Shown here piece after piece: positions 57,001 through 64,000 of a stretch of 64,000 nucleotides of DNA. Within the stretch, counting starts at the first letter, position 1; the number at the start of each line of letters is the position of its first letter. The stretch comes from Cyathus striatus. Its lineage: Eukaryota > Basidiomycota > Agaricomycetes > Agaricales > Nidulariaceae. Below the pieces are notes generated by a model. It saw nothing but the letters and a program-made list of their open reading frames with translations, was not told the DNA's origin and ran no database searches. The DNA lies in the NCBI GenBank assembly GCA_025738555.1, contig JAOVFP010000018.1, positions 1,488,001 through 1,552,000 on the forward strand, given 5' to 3'. Position numbers and translations under genes: made by a program.

Positions 57001-58389
57001 GACACAGGTTGTTCTTTCACCAGGGAGCAGTCTAACATATGCACCTACAGGTTCCAATCAAGTAGCTACAATTGGAACTGAAGACAAGCGTGCATTCACA
57101 ACATTTGTTAATGTTTCTGCCGATGGATGCATGCTTCCTTTACAATCAATATATCAAGGTGCAACAAAACGGTCTCTTCCATCTGCAACTGCTAGATATA
57201 TGGATGAAGCAAATAGCCTTGGATTTCTTTTTGAAGAGTCGAAGACAGATACATACTGGTCAACACAAGAAACTATGTGCCATTTTGTAACCACAATACT
57301 CGCACCATACTTTGCAAATGTTTGTGCTAAACTTGGGCTTTCTCTTAATCAAATGGTTATTTGGTTGATTGATTGCTGGTCAGTACATCAGTCAAAAGAG
57401 TTTCTAAACTGGATGCACACTTTTCACCCCTCAATCATTGTTATATTTATTCCTGCAGGCTTAACTGGTCTCTTCCAGCCTTGTGATGTTGGGATTAATT
57501 ACACATTCAAGCACATCATAAAGCAAGCTGCACACCATGATCTTGTTGAAGAGGTTCTTATGCAACTAAAGGATGGGATTACAAGTGACAGGATAGTTAT
57601 TAATACTCAATTAAAGGTATTGAGAGACCGCACAGTTGGCTGGCTTGTCACTGCCTTTGAGAAGCTCAATAAACCTGAAATAGTTTTAAATGTACGTTGC
57701 ATTAATCACATTCTATTTCTAATTGACTAACATATCACAAAGGCATGGAAGTGCTGTCGTGCTGGTGATTTCAATCTTTCCTGGGAAAGTCTCACTAGCA
57801 AAGAAGCCCGTGACATCCTGTGTAGCCTTCATGTTGATGATCCTGAGTTTTTTAAAGAACTAAAGCAGTCTAGATCAGCTGAAGAACCACAGTTTACACT
57901 TCAAGATATAATTACAGCTGATTCTGATGACAGCGAGTTGATAGTGAAAAACAGAGAGTTCGTCTCAAATGAGACTCTATCATCTGATTCTGCAGTACCA
58001 GTAGAAGTTGTGATCGAGCATTTGCAAGAGTCTACAGATCATAATTCATTTTCTGGTCTTCAGCTTGCTACAGATGCAGAGAGCACCTTAGTTGAAGTCA
58101 TTGATAGTATGTTTACCAATGCAACTCCAGAAGTTAGGCGTGGGCTTAGGAAAAAATTCAAAAACACTATGTATTCTACAACGGCTTGGGAGGAGCATTA
58201 AAATGTACATTACAATATTGTACCTACAATTATCACACAAATTCACCATTTTTTCGCTGAAATTTCACTCTTTTATAGTTTCCCTGAACCTTTGTTCGAT
58301 GCACTTGTGGACGCGTGACAATTTTCAAAATTGTTCTGTTCAGAAGCTCTGCGTGACGCGTGACCGAACGATTGGTCGAAATGATCCAG
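54094..58389 (+). mobile_element. Ulp1-DDE transposon, copy 2 (TA target site)
   Basis: 4296 bp, plus orientation, TIR CTGGATCATTTCGACCAATC-GTTCGG, TA at 54092-54093 and 58390-58391. Almost identical to copy 1 but inverted. The few differences seen are CG/TG or CG/CA exchanges near the 3' end (for example GACGCGTGAC against GATGCGTGAC) and homopolymer lengths. Left flank: 71-bp array. Right flank (CTCATAGGTCC...) shows no array. Confidence 0.92.
54474..58201 (+). pseudogene. Ulp1 protease-DDE transposase fusion, copy 2, with eight TGA
   Basis: A single gene model: exons 54474..55574, 55624..56590, 56645..57691, 57743..58201, with GT-AG introns of 49, 54 and 51 nt; about 1190 codons. Order: N-terminal region (IPPIISPTLLPTARITVQQL); C48/Ulp1-like protease with His in NQHWVAIAID, Asp in YGDSLGS and Gln/Cys in QQNDDFSCGVF; Ser/Pro linker; basic region and AT-hook-like G-stop-PRKF; HTH-like AIVKELQKTHVALFNKL; DDE_1 domain with Asp in NGDQTQVVL, LIDCWSVHQ and FQPCDVG; acidic tail ending WEEH. 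In-frame TGA at 55152, 55191, 55560, 55936, 55942, 56042, 56294 and 56537; no TAA or TAG until 58199. A two-A deficit near 55995 shifts frame. It was presumably a transposase cutting at TA with a linked SUMO-type protease; now dead unless complemented. Confidence 0.85.
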
Positions 58390-58391
58390 TA

Positions 58392-60300
58392 CTCATAGGT
58401 CCCTCGCAACGCCTATGCTGTCACATGGTATGACTCTAGGCTATTCATTGGCACGTCTCTGATCCCTATGTACGCCTAAGATGAGACCTTCTAAGGGACT
58501 GAGGGGTGGAATCTTCGTAGTTCGCGCAGACGGTATGCCTGGTTGGAGTGTATGATGCTGAGACAACGACGAAGACAGATTTTCATGCTCCTTCTGCAAG
58601 TTCACGAGGCAAACATCAACATTACGCCTATTCTTTGGCACCTATGTACGCCTTCGAGAAGACCTTTGAAGTGACTATGGGAATAGAACTCAAGTAATTT
58701 TCGCAGTCGGTTCCATGGGCCCTGGTTAGAGTGGAAACTAGGATACGGGTTCGAGGGTTCTTTACCTTCACCGCAGCAGTGTTGTTTCCAACTATTGTTC
58801 TCCCTCCCATATGGCCTACAACACCTATGCCTTACTAGGACGTCCCGGTTCCCTCTCTCGTCCATGCGCTACGATGATGCCAAAGGGATTAAGAACCGAG
58901 AAAAGCTAGTGGCATAGGACGAAGAAGGATGGAGACTCGAGGCTCGATAGTCGATGATGATTGTAGACTGGTCCAAGGTGCCGTCCTGGACGGCGACGGT
59001 TATGCATGTCGTGTTGTGCCTTCTGCACGTTACTCCCGAGTACTCTTGTCGATCCTGGCTTAGGCATTTCTTGCACGATACGGCTGCTTGGAGCATAAGA
59101 TGCAAGGAAGATTTAGCTGCCATATGACCTCTGGTAGCCGTTTTCCTTTGAAGGAGCCAGGGTGTGAAATGTAGGGCTCCAAGACCGACGCGCACCATGA
59201 ATCTCGTCACGAAACCTTGCCGTACGACCGTTCTGCATAGGTACTTTCCTTATTTCTGTGCCTCAGAACTGAGCAGGAGAAAGGCTATGTTATCTCGACT
59301 ATTGCACACGTCATTTCTAGACAGAGCTTGGTAGAATGTAAACCAGAGGAAGAACCAACCCACTCACTGCGAAAATGCGAAACCTACACATCGCGAGGAG
59401 GGGATAAAAGTAGGGAGGTAGATGAATCATTACCCCCACTACCAGGCATGTCTTTCTTGGTCAAACATTTTGTACATGCGTTGGATACCCATCACCTCGT
59501 GCAGATATCTATTGATATATTCGACTTATTACATTACTCTCGGTATTCAGCGTAAAAGACTGACGCCTACAGCCCATACAAGCATATGGGTCGTGGTATA
59601 AAAACGGCAAAGTTGGCTAGGTTTCGGTATACATAAACGATAACACTGAGTGGTTGAGAAACAGGAAATATGACGTGACCGAGGGCCATCTCGCTCCAGG
59701 ACCAGGATGAGTAGATTGCTTGAAATACCGTGATGCAATGTATAGTTAGCTTGAGACTGAAGATGCACATCAAGATAAGCAGGTAGCGTAGCTCCGACTC
59801 TGTCCATATACATCTAGCTGCTTCATCAGCGGTTTTCCTCTTCTTGAAGGGTGTCTCGTTGAGTATGCGTAAGGCATAGTTGGACAAGGTGCAGCGCAGG
59901 TCCTGGACAAGCGTGGTTATATGCGCGCTGCAAGACAAGTATAGGCATAAGTATTATACGGAGTGAGAGAATCGATTGCACCAGGAGTCGTACCTCCACA
60001 TCCAAAGAGGCGCATTCCACCCTCCTGAAACATATGCAGCGTGGCAGGATCTAATGTTATCCTGCGAGACAATGATACTCTTGGACCTCGTTGATATTCA
60101 CGTCATGGGCAACGTGTATAATCATCTTCCAGTATGTCACCCAAAAACAGCCTACAATCTTCATCGACTCTCAAGCGTCGACTCTTGATCCCTCTTCAGC
60201 TCCAACTTGAAAAACAAACCGATCACCCCCTGAGAGACTTAACGACAAATTTTCGCCAATAAGATTCTACACGTCACCGCTGCAAGGGCAATGGAAGGGA
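58392..60300. other. No gene recognised; degenerate short duplication
   Basis: CTATGTACGCCT..GAGAAGACCTT..AGTGACTATGGG near 58640-58680 echoes CTATGTACGCCT..GATGAGACCTT..AGGGACTGAGGGG near 58468-58505, so a ~175-bp unit is duplicated. Minus-strand frames here (58441-58865, 58869-59210, 59567-59938) show no known family. Confidence 0.4.
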
Positions 60301-60369
60301 GTACACGATCCCATTCATAGTCGGAGCCTACTGTGATTGTGGTTGTATGTAAGTATCAAAGAGGAAAGA

Positions 60370-63300
60370 TAGGCGCGAGAGGTGGACGATTAAGACGTTC
60401 AGGAACTCCCACTTGAATAGCCGTAACGTTGAGGTTTCCCTCACCATGAACCTGTAGAAGGAGCAGGATAGACCGTCGTATATATTGTCCTAAATAGAAC
60501 CAAGAACCACCCTACGTTGCCGTCGCCCTCGTCTCCGCCTCTCGGGACCTTATAGCCCCCTTCCACTCCAACCAAGACTCGGTACCACCCGCGTGAACTA
60601 ATAAGTTCCTATCCCCTTAGTCCATTCGAAGGGCTCGTTGTAGGCACATATAGGCAGCAGAGGCATCCTAAAGAATAGACTGGAGCCACTGTGTGCTGGG
60701 ATAGACGTTGCGGAGGGTGTAGGGAACGAAACCGGTTTTCTAGTGGATATGGTGTACACGCATAAGGCCTAACGGGAGAGGGTCAGGACATGTCTCGAAT
60801 GAACATAGTTAGGAGTGTGTTATAGAAGTGCGGGCGTGGTGCAAGGCGCTGACGTGTAAAGATATTCGAGAACTTCCGCTTGAACAGACGCAACGTTCAG
60901 GTATGCCTTGTAAACGTGCAAAGAGAGCATCAATAGCTGCCTGTCGTCATGGAAGGCCATGGGACCACTCTACATTCCCTTCCGCCTCTTGAGCCTGTTA
61001 TCCTCCTTCCGTCCCCAACTTGGGCACTAGCAGGATGGACAGAACCACCCGCGTACACAATGATAGATGTGATGAGTCCAATTTGCACAAACAAGTTGTT
61101 CTTTAGCCCTTCGAAAGTCTCGCCGTAGACATATGTAGGGAGTGTAGACGTGCCAAAGAATAAGCCATAGACCTGCTAAGTGACGTAGACGTTTCGAGGA
61201 GCATAGGGACCGAACACGATATAGCCTGCTTCATATAGATTTCCCTCTTCTAGTTTGGGTGGTGCGTACACGTAAGGCTTAACAGGAGTAGTTACGGCCT
61301 TGCTAGAGCGCAAGTGCAAGCGTAAGCATCGGGGAGCGAGAGTAGAAGAGAATCTGACACACTTGTCTCGCCCAGGCGGTCTTAGAAGTCCACTCCATCC
61401 CATCCAACTAACTCGTTTCCGTGGGCAGCGGTAGGACTGTATACGGGAATCTGACCATTCTGTGAGAAGGGTCTTCAACGTCGTAAGAACAGTACCAAAA
61501 GTACTTTCCCATCCAACCTCGCTTCTCCGTGTAGGGGCTATACACGAGGACAATATTGAGTACCAAAAGAGTGCAGCGAAGTACATCCACGCACAGCTTT
61601 TCTCCACTTCGTTCTTGTACAACTTTACAAGTGCCTCCGTAGGGGTACGAACAGGAGAGGAGAGAACAAGGACACGTTATACAAGACGCCAATAGCATCC
61701 TACACGTGCCACCAAATCTTCTCCTTTCTGAATGCCCTTCACAATGTCATAATGTGGAGGCGAGACAGCACTAAAATGTGCAGCTTGGAGTACAGAAGAG
61801 GGTACCAGAGCCGTAAACGACACCAGATACCTTCTGCGTGTCTTTCGTCATCGGACCAGGAGGTGTAAATGATAGCTACGGTAGTGGCTGTGTCACTGTA
61901 AGCATCAAGGAGGAAGGATAGGCGCCAGGGGTGTCCGTAAATAACAAAGATGTCCAAGACTCCTGCTTAAATCTGAGGTGCAACGTTGGGGTTTGCCTCA
62001 TCAACGTGCAGAGACAGTAGTATAAGCTCTCTGTCGTCCTAGATGGACGACGGGACCACTCTACGTCACTCTGCCTTCATCCCCGACTCTCGAGCCTGTA
62101 TCCCTGCCCCTTTGCACTACAATCATGGCGTACGGTACCGCCAACGCTCGCTACTACGGCCCTCTCTCCCCATTCTCTCCGGGGGGGGCGGTGCGATAGG
62201 CATACATATGGGACAAAGACGTCCTAGAGAATCGGCTGGAGACGCTCTATGTGATGGGATAGGCGTTGCGGAGGGTGTAGGCAATAAAAACGGTATAGGC
62301 TTCTCGGGGATAGTGTCCAGCCAATCCATAAGTGATGGTCCTCTTTTCGTTGACGTGCTCACACAAAAGGCGTAACGGGAAAAAGTGTAGTACGTCTCTT
62401 CATAGCGTAAGATACCGCCGACGCGCACTACTACGGTCCTTTCCGTGCAATGGTGAGGCCTGTCCCGTGAACGTGCGTAGAGAGCGAGAAAAGCTATACG
62501 CTGTCCTGGATAGAACACGCGACGACTCTAGAGCCTGTATCCCTGCCCGCTTGCACTGCAATCATAGCGTACGGCACCGCTGATGCGCACTACGGTCTGG
62601 AGTAGAGACGTCCTAAACATAGGCTGGAGACGCTCTGCATGAAGGGATAGTCGTGCGGGGGTGTAGGGAATCATATCGGTATACCGTCGAAAGCTGGAAT
62701 AGTGTGTGGTGAACCGATGATCCGTAAGCGGCTTTCTTCCTCTAGTGGACCTGCTTACACAAGAGGCGTAACGGGAAAAGGTGCCGTACACGTTCCTAAC
62801 GAGCATGGTTAAGCGTGTGCTATAAAATTGCAGGCATCGAGCAAGGCATGATGGGCGCTGATGAACGAAAAAGACGTTCCAGAGCTCCCGCTTGAAAAGG
62901 CGCAGCACGTTCAGGTTTGCTTCGTGAACGTGCGAGAGAAGCAGGGAAAGCTGTCCATTGTCACGGAATGAACACGGGACCATTCAACTTCGCCCTTGCC
63001 TGCGCATCGCGGGGCTGTGTCCCCGCTTCTACTACCACCAGGGCCCACGGTACCGCCTGCGTGCACCATCACGGTTATATACCCATGGTGTCTTCGGAGT
63101 CTTGTCGTAGGCAAACATAGGGAGCGCGTATTGTGCTAGAGAATGGTCTGGGTATAATCTGTGTGAAGAGATAGGCGTCGAGGGGGGCATAGAGGGCGAA
63201 AACGGTATAAGCGTTGGGATCGTGTGTGGTGAACCTGATACTCCATAGCTGTATTCTCTTCCAATATGCGCGGTGTAACCGCGTAAGGCAAAGGGGGAGG

Positions 63301-63420
63301 TGCAGTATAGGTGTTGGATAAGCATGGTTATGCGTGTGCTGTAGGGAAAGGGCAAGCGTGAGTAGTAAGTATTGGGGAGAAGAGAGCAGAACATAATCAC
63401 ATGCACCGGTCGCACCCGTA
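60370..63420. repeat. Degenerate segmental tandem repeats (0.4-1.1 kb)
   Basis: Two marker blocks recur. Block 1 (AAGACGTTC..GAACTCCCGCTTGAA..CGCAACGTTCAGGT..TGCC) is near 60392, 60860, 61945 and 62870. Block 2 (CTAGAGAAT..GGCTGGAGACGCTCTGTGTGA.GGGATAGGCGTTGCGGAGGGTGTAGGGAA) is near 60668, 61150, 62219, 62607 and 63131. They are followed by a CGTAAGGC/CGTAACGGGA..AGCATGGTTATGCGTGTGCTGTAG block. Unit spacing is irregular. Minus-strand pieces are coding-like (QLSLLLSHVHEANLNVLRLF; TPSATPIPSHRASPADSL), suggesting a decayed tandem gene family of unknown function. Confidence 0.6.
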
Positions 63421-64000
63421 GCCTTAGAATTCAGTCCAATGCATGCAGATAACTGAGTAGCATTGGCGGCGGTATGGATATGTAAGGTGATCTGACGTTA
63501 TCCTGAAGAGAAGCCAGCACCTACTGGCGAAGGAAGAGTCGATGAGTCAACTATGTAGAAGTATGAGCAGGATGAGTGGCAGAGATAGTGCTTACTGGTA
63601 ACAAAGACCCAGTGATACCGAACTTATCCTTCTCTGCCACTGACTGCGCCTTCCCAATCTCCAACAATAACAACTGCCGATGTTCAACAAGAGAACCCCA
63701 AAATAATCCGGTAGGTAGTCCACGACGTCGAACTAGTGTGTCGTTAGGCCTCAGGCCCAGGCCCAGGTCTTCTCGGGTTCGGTCAACGGGGCGTGTGGAT
63801 CAGTATCTTGGTAATGTCGAGTATCTCAGATCGAAAGTAAAAGTGGGGTGGTGAAATGGTAGGGTTGTGATGAGAACTTAGAAGGCTGTCGTTGGCATCG
63901 TCGACGAATCCGAAAGAGAACATTGTCATGTGATTCTTGTTCTCACGCGAGTGCTTACTTTGAGTCGCAATTACGACGGATGTTCTATGTATTTGGCGAT
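63421..64000. other. No gene recognised
   Basis: A plus-strand frame at 63576-63854 has no family resemblance. The window ends here. Confidence 0.35.

Overview
The window looks like nuclear DNA of a mushroom-forming basidiomycete (Agaricomycetes). Genes are cut by 50-60 nt GT-AG introns, and there is an intron-bearing tRNA-Ser, a chromodomain Ty3/gypsy element, pogo/DDE_1-type transposons and gene families I associate with agaricomycetes. Apparently intact host genes are few: a three-exon gene at 3.9-4.9 kb, a three-exon gene at 10.5-11.7 kb, a ten-exon myo-inositol oxygenase at 14.0-15.4 kb, a five-exon helical-bundle/coiled-coil gene at 40.7-42.0 kb, and tRNA-Ser(AGA) at 47.9 kb. Most of the rest is transposons, their remains, and genes they have broken.

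Layout. 0-16.5 kb: a 5'-truncated MFS transporter, a secreted-type gene and its MITE-disrupted paralogue, an F-box-like fragment, the 10.5-kb gene and MIOX. 16.5-22 kb: the 5' stub of a helical-bundle gene, half of a repeat-rich element, and a 4.3-kb Ulp1-DDE transposon (minus). 22-26 kb: a second helical-bundle gene (broken) and decayed sequence. 26.9-34.5 kb: a Ty3/gypsy chromovirus with 766-bp LTRs and TAATC target duplication. 36.0-38.3 kb: a decayed hAT element with a nested long-TIR element. 40.7-46 kb: the intact helical-bundle gene followed by an inverted-repeat-bounded region holding a 0.8-kb deletion derivative of the Ulp1-DDE element. 48.6-49.6 kb: a MULE-like element. 49.7-54.1 kb: the rest of the split helical-bundle gene, a solo LTR inside it, and the other half of the repeat-rich element. 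54.1-58.4 kb: the second Ulp1-DDE element (plus). 58.4-64 kb: degenerate segmental repeats.

How it fits together. The two Ulp1-DDE elements are near-identical and inverted. Their outer and inner flanks show that the ~32 kb between them has been flipped by recombination. Undoing the flip rejoins a split 71-bp repeat array, rejoins a ~4.1-kb element with matching TIRs and an 8-bp target duplication (ATCTTATC), and rejoins the first exon of a host gene in frame. It also puts all three helical-bundle paralogues head to tail on one strand. Variation in the repeat arrays, and eight shared in-frame TGA codons in the transposase, fit CpG-directed C-to-T decay (CG to TG or CA), as expected of cytosine methylation on repeats.

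Limits: splice models are by eye, there was no homology search, and several single-base frame breaks in homopolymers could be assembly errors.
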